Notes: generated from the letters alone by a model not told the origin. A stretch of DNA of 64,000 nt from an uncultured Alsobacter sp. (GCF_945952055.1 NZ_CAMFHB010000015.1:53235-117234); one strand, 5' to 3'; counted from the first letter of the stretch, positions 1-7,595 are shown. Program-made: numbers and translations.

Positions 1-502
1 CCCAGCGCTCCGCCGCGGCCGGCTTCGGTGTCAGGGTGAGGACCACGATGGCCACGTCGTCGATGCCGCGCCCGACGATCAACGGCTCCGGAATGCCGGC
101 CGGAATCCGGTCCATGTTGGCACGGATCTTCTCGTGCACCCGCAGGATGGCGGCGTCCGAGGAGGTGCCGACGAGGAAGCGCGCCGTCACCATGACGGCG
201 TCGTCCTTCGTCTGCGAGTAGACGTGCTCGACCCCGTTGATGCTCTTGACGACGGTCTCCAGCGGCTCCGTGACGAGCTTGACCGCGTCCTCGGCCTTGA
301 GGCCGTCGGCGCGCACCATCACGTCGACCATCGGCACCGAGATCTGCGGCTCCTCCTCCCGCGGCAGCGTGACGAGCGCGATGAGGCCCACGGCCAGCGC
401 CGCGAGCAGCACCAGCGGCGTGAGGGGCGAGCGGATGAAGGCGCGCGTCAGGACCCCGGCGAGGCCGAGGCGCGGCTGCGGGGCGCCGGACTGGATGCTC
501 AT
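1..502 (-). CDS. RND efflux transporter, inner-membrane subunit (5' part only)
   Basis: Only the first 167 or so codons are in the window; the gene runs off the left edge. The visible protein has a short cytoplasmic N-terminus, one hydrophobic segment (about residues 28-48, LTPLVLLAALAVGLIALVTL) and then the PREEEPQI stretch that starts the first periplasmic porter domain of RND pumps. It would export a substrate across the envelope by proton antiport, together with the adaptor encoded just upstream. Its ATG overlaps the adaptor stop codon (ATGA), so the two are translationally coupled. The substrate cannot be told from this piece; the neighbouring persulfide-type regulator hints at a stress-linked pump, but that is inference. 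Confidence 0.85.
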   Translation of the reverse strand, partial: MSIQSGAPQPRLGLAGVLTRAFIRSPLTPLVLLAALAVGLIALVTLPREEEPQISVPMVDVMVRADGLKAEDAVKLVTEPLETVVKSINGVEHVYSQTKDDAVMVTARFLVGTSSDAAILRVHEKIRANMDRIPAGIPEPLIVGRGIDDVAIVVLTLTPKPAAAERW

Positions 503-1515
503 GGCGTCACCACGCGGTCGCCGGCCCGAAGGCCGCTGAGAACCTCGACGTCCCCGGGCGACCCCTCCAGCGGCGCGCCGAGCACGACGGCGACGTCCTG
601 CGCCGCGCCCGTGCCGGACACGACGCGGACGAGGTCGATGCCGTTGCGCGTGACGACCGCGGCCGACGGCACGGCGAGCGCCTGGCGCTCGGCGACCGCG
701 ACCCACACCGCGACGCGCTCGCCGACGAAGAAGTCACCCAATCCCTCGACCTCGACGTCCGCGACGACGCGCCCTCCGTCGAGCTCGGGATAGACCTTGA
801 CGATGCGCCCCTCGCGGCTCGGGGCGGCGGACGCGGTCGCCGGGGACATGCCACGCGCGCCCACCTGGACGGCGTTGCCGACCTTGATCCTGGCGGCGTG
901 GCGCTCCGGCAGGGCGATGCGCAGGAAGTAGCCTCCGGCGGCGATCCGCGCGATCGGCTCGCCGGGGAGGACGACGCTGCCCGGCACCGCGGGGACCGAC
1001 AGGACGCGCCCGGACTTCGGGGCGAGCACCTGGCCCTCGGCCGTCTGCTGGACGACGACGGCCCGCTCGGCCTTCGTCGCCTCGATCTGGTTGGCCAGCA
1101 CGTCGACCGCCGTGCGCAGCTGGTCGAGACGGCTCTGGGTGACGGCGCCGCGCGACAGGAGGGACTGGGCGCGCTCGAGGTCGGTCTTGGCGTTGTCCAG
1201 CTGCGCGACGAGCGCCTTCAGGCGCGCGTCCACGGCCTGGAGCTGGAGGCCGAGCTTTTCGTCACCGACGACCGCGATCACCTCGCCGGCGGAGACGGCG
1301 CTGCCCTCCTCCACCGTGCGCGACAGCAGCGTCCCGCCGATGCGCGCGCGCGCCGGGACGGTGTCCCGGCTCTCGATGCGGCCGAACACCGCCTTCCGAT
1401 CGACGACGGGTCGCGGCGCCAGCAAGGTCTCGCCGGCCCGCGCCGCCAGCCCGGAGGGACCGAGAAGGCAGGCCAGCGCCAGGGGCAGGGCCGCCGCCAG
1501 GGACGTGATGCGCAT
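499..1515 (-). CDS. RND efflux periplasmic adaptor (HlyD/MFP family)
   Basis: 338-residue membrane-fusion protein that would link the RND pump to an outer-membrane channel. The N-terminus is a signal peptide (MRITSLAAALPLALACLLG, ending near ARAGE). A lipoyl-like half (GTLLSRTVEEGSAVSAGEVI) is followed by a coiled-coil hairpin with the usual AQSLLSRGAVTQSRLDQL stretch, the second lipoyl half (QVLAPKSGRVLSV) and beta-barrel domains. The ATG at 1515 is chosen because it opens the signal peptide; the reading frame is open further upstream, but an earlier start would run through the divergent promoter and the repressor gene. It precedes and overlaps the RND gene by 4 bases and is transcribed divergently from the ArsR-type regulator, 88 bases away. 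Confidence 0.88.
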   Translation of the reverse strand: MRITSLAAALPLALACLLGPSGLAARAGETLLAPRPVVDRKAVFGRIESRDTVPARARIGGTLLSRTVEEGSAVSAGEVIAVVGDEKLGLQLQAVDARLKALVAQLDNAKTDLERAQSLLSRGAVTQSRLDQLRTAVDVLANQIEATKAERAVVVQQTAEGQVLAPKSGRVLSVPAVPGSVVLPGEPIARIAAGGYFLRIALPERHAARIKVGNAVQVGARGMSPATASAAPSREGRIVKVYPELDGGRVVADVEVEGLGDFFVGERVAVWVAVAERQALAVPSAAVVTRNGIDLVRVVSGTGAAQDVAVVLGAPLEGSPGDVEVLSGLRAGDRVVTP

Positions 1516-1573
1516 GATGTGCTCCGCATGTCGTGGCAGCCGGGGAAGCCGGCATCGCCACGTTGGCCTTGAT

Positions 1574-1593
1574 GTATATTCGAAGGTGCGCAA
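1574..1593. promoter_or_regulatory. Putative operator of the persulfide-type repressor (site A)
   Basis: The 20 bases GTATATTCGAAGGTGCGCAA lie between the divergent adaptor and repressor genes, 10 bases before the repressor ATG. The core GTAT-R-TTCGAAG-R-T-R-CGCA also occurs at 3537-3556, and a diverged reverse-strand copy lies at 4019-4037. TTCGAA is the centre of a near-palindrome. BigR and SqrR bind AT-rich palindromes of this general kind (ATTC-N8-GAAT has been described for SqrR). Position and recurrence suggest autoregulation and control of the pump; binding is inferred. Confidence 0.55.
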
Positions 1594-1603
1594 TAAACAA
1601 GTC

Positions 1604-1945
1604 ATGGCAAACCCGGATACGCCCATGGCCGCAGTCGCCGACCGAATTCCGGCCCGGACCCTCGCCGCGGCGGCCGACGAGGCCAGCGCGTTCCTGAAAT
1701 CGCTGGCGAGCCCCGTCCGGCTGCGGATCCTGTGCACGATCGCGGGCCGGGAAGCCTCGGTCCGGGAGTTGGCGGACATGCTCGGGGTGCGCCAGAGCGT
1801 CGCGTCGCAACACCTGGCGCTGCTGCGCAAGGACGGCCTCGTCGCGACGCGGCGGGACGGCCAGACGATCTGGTACTCGCTGGCCGACCCTCGCGTCCTG
1901 GGCATCATCGTCGCGCTGCAGGCGACCTTCTGCCCTGCCGGGTGA
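1604..1945 (+). CDS. ArsR-family repressor, BigR/SqrR-type persulfide sensor
   Basis: 113-residue winged-helix regulator. ASPVRLRILCTIAG is the ArsR entry helix, and RELADMLGVRQSVASQHLAL is the recognition helix-turn-helix. The metal-binding CVC motif of ArsR is absent. Instead there are two cysteines only, Cys44 (in RILC) and Cys110 (in ATFCPAG), 66 residues apart, the same spacing as the reactive pair of BigR (Cys42/Cys108) and SqrR (Cys41/Cys107). In those proteins persulfide links the two cysteines through a polysulfide bridge and releases the operator. The surrounding genes (sulfide:quinone oxidoreductase, DUF2892, rhodanese) support a sulfide role. The start at 1604 gives a typical family length; upstream codons in this frame belong to the divergent adaptor region. 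Confidence 0.85.
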   Translation: MANPDTPMAAVADRIPARTLAAAADEASAFLKSLASPVRLRILCTIAGREASVRELADMLGVRQSVASQHLALLRKDGLVATRRDGQTIWYSLADPRVLGIIVALQATFCPAG

Positions 1946-1948
1946 GCC

Positions 1949-2152
1949 TCAGCGGAACGCCTCGCCCACCCTGCAGCCCAATCCCTTGAACACCAGCGCC
2001 GCCGGGCAGAACCCGGTGAACGAGGACTGGATCAGGTTCAGGCCGATGAAGCAGGTGAACAGCAGGAACCAGGGCGAGACGAAGTAGACGAGGGCGGCCG
2101 AGAGCAGGACCATCGCCCCGGCGAATGCGAGAACGGCACGATCGATCGTCAT
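1949..2152 (-). CDS. DUF2892 (YgaP transmembrane-like) small membrane protein
   Basis: 67 residues with two hydrophobic segments (AVLAFAGAMVLLSAALVYFV and PWFLLFTCFIGLNLIQSSF) and the FCPAA signature after the second. This matches the DUF2892 family, which forms the membrane anchor of YgaP rhodaneses and occurs alone in BigR-controlled sulfide operons. The function is unproven; a role in handling or sensing membrane sulfane sulfur is often suggested. It follows the SQR gene by 33 bases on the same strand, so the two probably form one transcript. It converges with the repressor gene, with 3 bases between the stop codons. Confidence 0.8.
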   Translation of the reverse strand: MTIDRAVLAFAGAMVLLSAALVYFVSPWFLLFTCFIGLNLIQSSFTGFCPAALVFKGLGCRVGEAFR

Positions 2153-2185
2153 GGTGGAATCTCCTTCAGGGGATCGGGGCGGCGG

Positions 2186-3475
2186 TCAGACCGCCTCCTC
2201 GTGGATGTCCTTGAGCTTGCTGATGCCGAGCATGTCGAGCGCGAGCTTCTCGTAGAAGGTCTCGCTCTTGCCCTGGCGGATCTTGCGCAGGAAGTACCGC
2301 TCGAAGCCGATCTTGGCCGCGTGCACCCACTTGCCCGAAGACGACCAGTTGACGTTGCGGGGCGGGATCTGCGGCTGGGCGACGAAGGCGATGCCCCCGT
2401 CTCCGAAATCGGCCAGGCACACCGCGTTCCAGGTGCCCACCGCCCGGGCTTCCTCGCCGCGCAGGAGTGCGCCGATGTTCTGCGCCGTGGCCGTGACCAT
2501 GGATTCGATCATGAAGCCCGTCTTCGGCGTGCCGACGGGCAGCGGCGTCTTGCCGACGGGCGGGATCGCGACGCACACCCCGACGGAGAACACGTTCGGG
2601 AAGGTGGGATTGCGCTGGTGCTTGTCGGCGAGGATGAAGCCCCGGGGGTTGGTGAGACCCTCCACGCCGCGCACGGCGGAGATCCCGCGGAAGGCCGGCA
2701 GGAGCATCGAGTAGGCGAAGGGCAGCGCATGGGCCTGCTTGACGGACCCGTCGTCGTTGACCTCCTCCACGTGCATCACGTCGGCCTCGACCTTGGTGAC
2801 CTTGGCGTTAGTGATCCACTTGATGTGCTTGTCGCGCAGCGCGCTTTCCAGCAGCGACTTGGTGTCCCCGACCCCGTCCAGGCCGAGGTGGCCGATATAG
2901 GGCTCGGGGGTCACGAAGGTCATCGGCACGCGGTCGCGCACCTTGCGCCGGCGCAGCGCGGTCTCGAGGATGAACGCGAACTCATAGGCCGGGCCGAAGC
3001 ACGAGGCGCCCTGGACGGCGCCCACGACGACGGGCCCGCCCGACTTCGCCAGCGCCTCGAACGCCGCCCGCGCTCCGACGGCATGGTCGACATGGCAGAC
3101 GGACTGGGTGTGGCCCTGCGGCCCGAGTCCCTCGATCTCGTCGAACGCGAGCTCCGGGCCTGTGGCGATGACGAGATAGTCGTAGTCGAGGCTGGTCCCG
3201 TCGGTCAGGACGACCCGGTTCTCGGACGGGACGACCTGGCGCGCGCCCTCGGGGCGGAAGGCGATCCCCTTGCGGCTCATCACCGGCGCGAGGTCCACCT
3301 CGATTTCGTCCCGTTCCCGCCAGCCGACGGCCACCCAGGGGTTCGACGGCACGAAGCTGTAGGTGTTGCCCTTGTTGACGACTGTGAGCCGGTCTCCCGG
3401 CCGCAGCACGTCCTTCAACTCGTAGGCGAGGATGGTGCCACCCAGCCCGGCACCCAGGACGACGATGTGAGCCAC
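2186..3475 (-). CDS. sqr: Sulfide:quinone oxidoreductase (SQR), FAD flavoprotein
   Basis: 429 residues, the usual SQR length. The N-terminal dinucleotide fold reads VVLGAGLGGTILAYEL; a second FAD contact is YLVIATGPEL (about 101-110) and FPNVFSVGVC lies near 292-301. Cysteines at 127, 159 and 353 correspond closely to the catalytic trio of the Acidithiobacillus enzyme (128, 160, 356), which sets this apart from ordinary NADH dehydrogenases. The enzyme oxidises H2S at the inner membrane, passes electrons to ubiquinone and forms polysulfide or persulfide, which would be the inducer of the neighbouring repressor. It appears to head an SQR-DUF2892 operon behind operator site B, 62 bases upstream of its ATG. 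Confidence 0.9.
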   Translation of the reverse strand: MAHIVVLGAGLGGTILAYELKDVLRPGDRLTVVNKGNTYSFVPSNPWVAVGWRERDEIEVDLAPVMSRKGIAFRPEGARQVVPSENRVVLTDGTSLDYDYLVIATGPELAFDEIEGLGPQGHTQSVCHVDHAVGARAAFEALAKSGGPVVVGAVQGASCFGPAYEFAFILETALRRRKVRDRVPMTFVTPEPYIGHLGLDGVGDTKSLLESALRDKHIKWITNAKVTKVEADVMHVEEVNDDGSVKQAHALPFAYSMLLPAFRGISAVRGVEGLTNPRGFILADKHQRNPTFPNVFSVGVCVAIPPVGKTPLPVGTPKTGFMIESMVTATAQNIGALLRGEEARAVGTWNAVCLADFGDGGIAFVAQPQIPPRNVNWSSSGKWVHAAKIGFERYFLRKIRQGKSETFYEKLALDMLGISKLKDIHEEAV

Positions 3476-3536
3476 GTTATTTCCTCCAGTGATGCCGCCG
3501 GGGGCCGTTCCGGTCTGTCGGCGATCTGTCTATATC

Positions 3537-3556
3537 GTATGTTCGAAGATACGCAT
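3537..3556. promoter_or_regulatory. Putative operator of the persulfide-type repressor (site B)
   Basis: GTATGTTCGAAGATACGCAT is the cleanest copy of the motif: GTAT and ATAC arms flank GTTCGAAG, giving a near-perfect 16-base palindrome. It differs from site A at few positions. It lies 62-81 bases upstream of the SQR start, inside an AT-rich island (TATATCGTATG) that stands out from the GC-rich background and could hold the promoter. Operator function is inferred from recurrence and context. Confidence 0.55.
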
Positions 3557-3683
3557 TTACAAGCGGCGATGCCGTCCGCCTTTGGTCGGCGTCAGGAGAC
3601 GAGCCCTCGGACGGCCGGCTGGCCACGGCCAACCCGGCGCGCGACGCCGCGCGTGCCGGGCATGGCGATGTCGGACACGCAGG

Positions 3684-3890
3684 TCATGCGATGCGGTGGG
3701 GGCCGCCGACAAGGCCCCGGGCGATGGCCACGGCGACCGGAACGGCGATCGCGAAGCCGGCCGCGACGGCCCAGGGGATCAGCCGCATGCCCTGGTCGGA
3801 CAGCGCGGGAATGGCGAGGACACCGAGCACGAACGTGCCGGCCAGGGTTGTTCCGATGAGCGACCACAGAATGGTGGCGAGGCGAAGCAT
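3684..3890 (-). CDS. Small two-helix membrane protein (alphaproteobacterial family often mislabelled CTP synthetase)
   Basis: 68 residues: MLRLATILWSLIGTTLAGTF opens a first membrane helix, and AVAAGFAIAVPVAVAIARGL forms a second. From memory, short alphaproteobacterial proteins with the MLRL...S...TTLAGT start and a final VAIARxL helix are widespread and sometimes carry the label CTP synthetase, which this plainly is not. Function unknown. The start at 3890 is picked because it opens the hydrophobic segment. It is transcribed divergently from the rhodanese operon across the region holding operator site C, so it may share that control. Confidence 0.65.
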   Translation of the reverse strand: MLRLATILWSLIGTTLAGTFVLGVLAIPALSDQGMRLIPWAVAAGFAIAVPVAVAIARGLVGGPHRIA

Positions 3891-4018
3891 GGCGGACTCC
3901 GAATGGTTTCCGCCGGACGGGGGCTCCGGCATGCGACGTGACGGCGGGCCAGGCGCCCGCCCTTGCGTGCCGAACGCCCGTCGAGCGACGGCCTTGCGGC
4001 ACAATCAGACATATTATA

Positions 4019-4037
4019 TGCGAACTATCGAAAGTAC
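4019..4037. promoter_or_regulatory. Putative operator of the persulfide-type repressor (site C, diverged, opposite orientation)
   Basis: TGCGAACTATCGAAAGTAC matches the reverse complement of the site A/B consensus (TGCGYAYCTTCGAAYATAC) at 14 of 19 positions. It sits in a strikingly AT-rich stretch (4007-4055) 59 bases before the rhodanese ATG and 129 bases before the divergent small membrane gene. A further half-like sequence, ATTCGTATCATTTCGCAT, follows at 4039-4056. It is the weakest of the three copies. Confidence 0.4.
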
Positions 4038-4095
4038 ATTCGTATCATTTCGCATGGCGGGCTCCTTCCGGTCGGGCCCTGACAGGGGACGCACC

Positions 4096-4440
4096 ATGTT
4101 CGGATGGATGAAGCGACGCCGGGCCGGGACGGATCTGACCCCGGCGGACGTGGCGGCAAAGCTCGAAGCCGGTACCGTGACGCTGGTCGACGTCCGCGAG
4201 CCGGAGGAGTTCCGGGCCGGCCACATCGCCGGAGCGGTCAACCTGCCCCTGTCCCGGTTCGATCCGGCGCGGCTTCCGGCCGGCCGGCCCATCGTGCTCC
4301 ACTGCCTGTCGGGCGCACGCTCGGGCCGGGCCCTCGGCCTGTGCGCCGGCTCCACCGCCGACGTGATCGGCCACATGGCCGGCGGCATCGCGGCATGGGC
4401 ACGCGACGGCCTGCCGATGCGTCGCCCGGGCGCGGGATGA
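4096..4440 (+). CDS. Rhodanese-domain protein
   Basis: 114 residues with one rhodanese domain: VTLVDVREPEEFRAGHIAGA (about 28-47) is the CH2A signature, and the active-site loop is HCLSGARSGR with Cys70 as the sulfur-carrying residue. Single-domain rhodaneses transfer sulfane sulfur between thiols, so here it would act on the persulfide made by the SQR. The short positively charged start (MFGWMKRRRAG) shows no signal peptide, so it is probably cytoplasmic. It opens a three-gene run with a methyltransferase and a chromate transporter; its TGA sits in an ATGA. An upstream start in the same frame would begin inside the operator region and is less likely. Confidence 0.85.
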   Translation: MFGWMKRRRAGTDLTPADVAAKLEAGTVTLVDVREPEEFRAGHIAGAVNLPLSRFDPARLPAGRPIVLHCLSGARSGRALGLCAGSTADVIGHMAGGIAAWARDGLPMRRPGAG

Positions 4441-4499
4441 CCGCCACCGGGGCGCATGCCATCATCGGCATGGTCCCACGCCTGCGCCGGAGACGACCG

Positions 4500-5111
4500 A
4501 TGTCCGACATCGAACGATGGAACACGCGCTTCTCCAGCGACGAGTACGTGTTCGGCACCGAGCCCAACGCCTTTCTCCGCTCGCAGGTCGATCGCCTGCT
4601 GGCCGGCCGTTCGGTGCTGTCGGTGGCAGACGGCGAGGGGCGCAACGGCGTCTGGCTCGCCTCCCGGGGCCTGCAGGTGACGGCCGTGGAGGGATCGCCC
4701 GTCGCCATCGCCAAGGCGCGCCGGCTCGCCGCCGCACGCGGCGTCGCCCTGGGCTTCGTCGAGGCCGACCTGACGACGTGGACTTGGCCGCACGCGGCCT
4801 TCGACGTGGTGGTCGCCATCTTCATCCAGTTCGTCGGGCCGCCCCTGCGCGAGCGCATCTTCGCCGGGATGATGTCGGCCCTGAAGCCCGGCGGGCTCCT
4901 CCTGCTGCAGGGCTATCGGCCGGAGCAGATCGCCAACGGAACGGGTGGCCCGCGCACGCCCGAATACCTCTACACGGAGGACCAGCTGCGGCGCGACTTC
5001 GCCGGGATGATCATCGACCACCTCGTCGCGCACGACACCGTGTTGCACGAGGGGGCGGGGCACGAAGGCGCGTCCGCGGTGATCGACCTCGTCGCCCGCA
5101 AGCCGGCCTGA
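4500..5111 (+). CDS. Class I SAM-dependent methyltransferase (TehB/TPMT-like)
   Basis: 203 residues. It starts MSDIERWNTRFSSDEYVFG, a typical opening of small-molecule methyltransferases related to TehB. Motif I is SVLSVADGEGRNGVWLA, followed by VTAVEGSP (motif II acidic residue) and the LKPGGLLLLQGY strand. The ATG at 4500 has GGAGA 7 bases upstream; a further in-frame ATG at 4437 overlaps the rhodanese stop but would add a low-quality extension. The substrate is unknown; thiol, tellurite or another small oxyanion fits the family and the neighbours. The gap to the next gene is only 2 bases, which indicates co-transcription. Confidence 0.8.
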   Translation: MSDIERWNTRFSSDEYVFGTEPNAFLRSQVDRLLAGRSVLSVADGEGRNGVWLASRGLQVTAVEGSPVAIAKARRLAAARGVALGFVEADLTTWTWPHAAFDVVVAIFIQFVGPPLRERIFAGMMSALKPGGLLLLQGYRPEQIANGTGGPRTPEYLYTEDQLRRDFAGMIIDHLVAHDTVLHEGAGHEGASAVIDLVARKPA

Positions 5112-5113
5112 CG

Positions 5114-6523
5114 ATGGGTCACCCCACGACGGCCGTCGACCCGAACGCCATGCTGCCGCCCAAGCGGCCCACCCTGCGCGACGCCCTGCCGGTCTGGGCC
5201 CGCATCGCGGCCCTGTCCTTCGGGGGCCCTGCCGGCCAGATCGCGGTCATGCACCGGGTGCTGGTCGACGAGAAGCGCTGGATCTCGGAGAGCCGTTTCC
5301 TGCACGCTCTCAACTATTGCATGCTGCTTCCCGGCCCCGAGGCCCAGCAGCTGGCGACCTATGTCGGCTGGCTCCTGCACGGACCGCGCGGCGGCCTGCT
5401 GGCCGGCGGGCTGTTCATCCTGCCCGGACTCCTCGCCATCATGGGTCTCAGCTGGATCTATGCGAGCCTCGGGGCGGTGGGCCTCGTCGCGGCCCTGTTC
5501 TTCGGGTTGAAGGCCGCGGTCCTTGCTATCGTCCTGCAGGCGGTACAGCGGGTGGGCGCGAGGGCCCTGCGCAACCGCGTCATGCTGGCGATCGCTGCGG
5601 CCGCCTTCGTCGCGATCTTCGCCTTCGGCGTTCCCTTCCCCCTCATCGTGCTCGGAGCCGCGGCGGTCGGTTATCTCGGGGCGCGGCAGGGGCTGCCCGC
5701 CTTCTCGCCGGGCGGCGGGCACGGGTCGTCGTCGCGACCGTCGGGCACGGCCGTCCGCTACGTCCTCGACGACGCGGGCGAGGGTCGGCCGTCGCCGGCG
5801 ATGGCCTCGTCGGCCCGCCGCGCCGCCGCGATCTCGGCCCTCCTCTGGCTCGCTCCCGTCGCCGCCGTGGTTCTGGCGTTGGGGGCCGGATCGACCTTCG
5901 GCCAGATCGCGGTGTTCTTCTCGAAGATGGCCATGGTGACCTTCGGCGGCGCCTACGCCGCCCTGGCCTATGTCGCCCAGGAGGCTGTGGGAACCCTGGG
6001 CTGGCTGCGCCCGGGCGAGATGCTGGATGGGCTGGGCATGGCCGAGACGACGCCGGGCCCGCTCATCATGGTGCTGCAGTTCGTGGGGTTTCTCGCGGCC
6101 TTCCGCGATCCCGGCGCCCTGCCTCCGCTCGTGGCCGGCACGCTCGGGGGTCTGCTCGCCACCTGGGTGACCTTCGCGCCCTGCTTCCTGTGGATCTTCG
6201 CGGGCGCGCCGTTCATCGAGGTCCTCAGGGGAAACCGCGCGCTGGCCGGGGCCCTGTCGGCGATCACGGCGGCCGTGGTCGGCGTCATCGTCAACCTGGC
6301 CGTCTGGTTCGCGGTGCACGTCCTCTTCCGCAAGGTGGCCGTGCTCACGGCCGGCCCGCTCCGGTTCGAAGTGCCGGTACCGTCGAGCGTCGATCCCTGG
6401 GCCCTGGCGCTGGCCGCGGGCGCGGCGATCGCCACCTTCCGCTTTCGCCTCGGCATGGTCACGACACTGGCCGGGTGCACCGCCTGCGGGATCGCCCTGC
6501 ACCTGGCGGGTGCGATCCCCTGA
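5114..6523 (+). CDS. chrA: Chromate transporter ChrA (two-domain CHR family)
   Basis: 469-residue membrane protein made of two homologous CHR halves. The first begins ARIAALSFGGPAGQIAVMHR and contains LLPGPEAQQLATYVGW; the second contains MAMVTFGGAYAALAYVAQEA and AETTPGPLIMVLQFVGF. These FGGP/FGGA and PGP motifs are the family signature. The halves are joined by a hydrophilic linker of about 55 residues. ChrA exports chromate, a sulfate analogue, from the cytoplasm. It is the last gene of the rhodanese-methyltransferase run. Its pairing with sulfur genes, rather than with a chrB regulator, is unusual. Confidence 0.9.
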   Translation: MGHPTTAVDPNAMLPPKRPTLRDALPVWARIAALSFGGPAGQIAVMHRVLVDEKRWISESRFLHALNYCMLLPGPEAQQLATYVGWLLHGPRGGLLAGGLFILPGLLAIMGLSWIYASLGAVGLVAALFFGLKAAVLAIVLQAVQRVGARALRNRVMLAIAAAAFVAIFAFGVPFPLIVLGAAAVGYLGARQGLPAFSPGGGHGSSSRPSGTAVRYVLDDAGEGRPSPAMASSARRAAAISALLWLAPVAAVVLALGAGSTFGQIAVFFSKMAMVTFGGAYAALAYVAQEAVGTLGWLRPGEMLDGLGMAETTPGPLIMVLQFVGFLAAFRDPGALPPLVAGTLGGLLATWVTFAPCFLWIFAGAPFIEVLRGNRALAGALSAITAAVVGVIVNLAVWFAVHVLFRKVAVLTAGPLRFEVPVPSSVDPWALALAAGAAIATFRFRLGMVTTLAGCTACGIALHLAGAIP

Positions 6524-6535
6524 AAGCCTGTGACG

Positions 6536-6868
6536 TCAGCCCTTGTAGCGCGCCTTGAGCAGGCCGCTCGCCGAGACCGGCGCCGGCCGTCCGGGGCCGA
6601 GGTCGAACACCCCCTCGCCACCCGCCGCGCCGATCGCGGCCAGTCCGTAGACCCCCCCGATGTGCCAGACCACGCCGCACCGCATGGTACGCGCGCCCTT
6701 GGACAAGACGAGGTCGAAGACGTCGGGGAGTGTTTCGCTCTCCCCGACCAGGATTCTCGCACCGCGTGAACTTGAATCGATCACGAGCGCACGAATGGTT
6801 CGTCCGGACTTGTCCCGGACGACGGCTTCTTCACGCGCAGAGCTACGTGGTTCTCGGCGGCGATCCAT
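6536..6868 (-). CDS. PilZ-domain protein
   Basis: 110 residues with a single PilZ domain. The RRREPR stretch at the start supplies the RxxxR c-di-GMP contact, and DSSSRGARI (about 31-39) supplies the D/NxSxxG motif, so binding of cyclic di-GMP is plausible. No membrane segment or other domain is present. It converges with chrA (12 bases apart) and is divergent from the chemotaxis operon, which makes a motility or surface-attachment role likely. A similar PilZ protein is encoded at 21161-21406. Confidence 0.82.
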   Translation of the reverse strand: MDRRREPRSSAREEAVVRDKSGRTIRALVIDSSSRGARILVGESETLPDVFDLVLSKGARTMRCGVVWHIGGVYGLAAIGAAGGEGVFDLGPGRPAPVSASGLLKARYKG

Positions 6869-7289
6869 GTAAAGCTCGACATTACATTACTCGCGGACCA
6901 TGGGCGCCAAGTCCTTGATACGCCAGCCGAACCGACGACGCTGGTTCACGAACCGTCAAACAATCACGACAAATCGACACGAATGCACGCCGTTCCGCGG
7001 TCCGGCCGCGACGAAACGCGGTGGCGGTCGTCGGATGCTCCTCGTCCCCGGAGCTGACCGCCGGCGGACCGGGTCTTCCCCTCGACGGGGTTCGCGGAAG
7101 ACGACAACCGGACCGCGAAAACAGCCGAGATCCGACGCCATCACAAGGCAGCCGTTCCGCAAATGCAGTCCAAATTGCGAAGTGCGGGGCCCCTTTGCTC
7201 GGATTCGTGGAGATTCAAAGAATATAAAATTAAGCCGTGTATTGGAGAAGACATGGACCAGAACATCTTTGGGTGTGCGAAGTCGTCAA
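6869..7289. other. Intergenic region upstream of the chemotaxis operon
   Basis: 421 bases without a supported gene. It separates the divergent PilZ and STAS genes and should carry both promoters. An AT-rich run (AATATAAAATTAAG, 7221-7234) stands out about 55 bases before the STAS start. A frame is open through much of this stretch, but its translation has no domain character. No hairpin, tRNA or clear -35/-10 pair with good spacing was found. Confidence 0.5.
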
Positions 7290-7574
7290 ATGTCAAATCT
7301 GCGATTACAAAGCAAAGAGACCGTTTACAACGCTGACGATCTCAAGGTGCGGGTTTGGGACAGCTTGGGGGAGGGATTGCCCCTCGTCCTGGACGCATCC
7401 GAGCTCGAAACCGCAGACCTGACCTGCCTCCAGACGCTCGTGGCCGCGCAGCGCGCGGCGCAGAAGGCGGGCGGCACCATCGTCTCCGCAGACCTCGACG
7501 GAACGCCCCTCGCCAAAGCATTCGCGCGGGCCGGCATCACGGCGCCGTTCGACGCCGCGGCTCCGTCAACCTGA
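7290..7574 (+). CDS. STAS-domain protein (chemotaxis operon)
   Basis: 94 residues with an anti-sigma-factor-antagonist-like STAS fold: LPLVLDASELETADLTCLQTLVAAQ resembles the strand-helix around the phosphorylatable position of STAS proteins. The usual DS(S/T)G serine is not evident: ELETADL stands in its place, as often in chemotaxis-linked STAS proteins. The ATG at 7290 gives a compact domain. The open frame extends upstream without domain-like sequence. It is 21 bases before cheY and leads the operon. A scaffold or regulatory role is inferred. Confidence 0.7.
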   Translation: MSNLRLQSKETVYNADDLKVRVWDSLGEGLPLVLDASELETADLTCLQTLVAAQRAAQKAGGTIVSADLDGTPLAKAFARAGITAPFDAAAPST

Positions 7575-7595
7575 ACCCAGCGCGCAGGATCGATC

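Noticed and set aside
1516..1908. N-terminal extension of the RND adaptor reading back through the repressor gene
   Set aside because: It would overlap the divergent ArsR-type gene and hide the signal peptide; the start at 1515 fits the family.
3684..3890. CTP synthetase
   Set aside because: A 68-residue two-helix membrane protein cannot be CTP synthetase (over 500 residues); the name is a propagated database label.
6900..7289. Upstream extension of the STAS protein
   Set aside because: The translated stretch is low-quality, Arg/Gly-rich and crosses the promoter region; only residues after 7290 match a domain.
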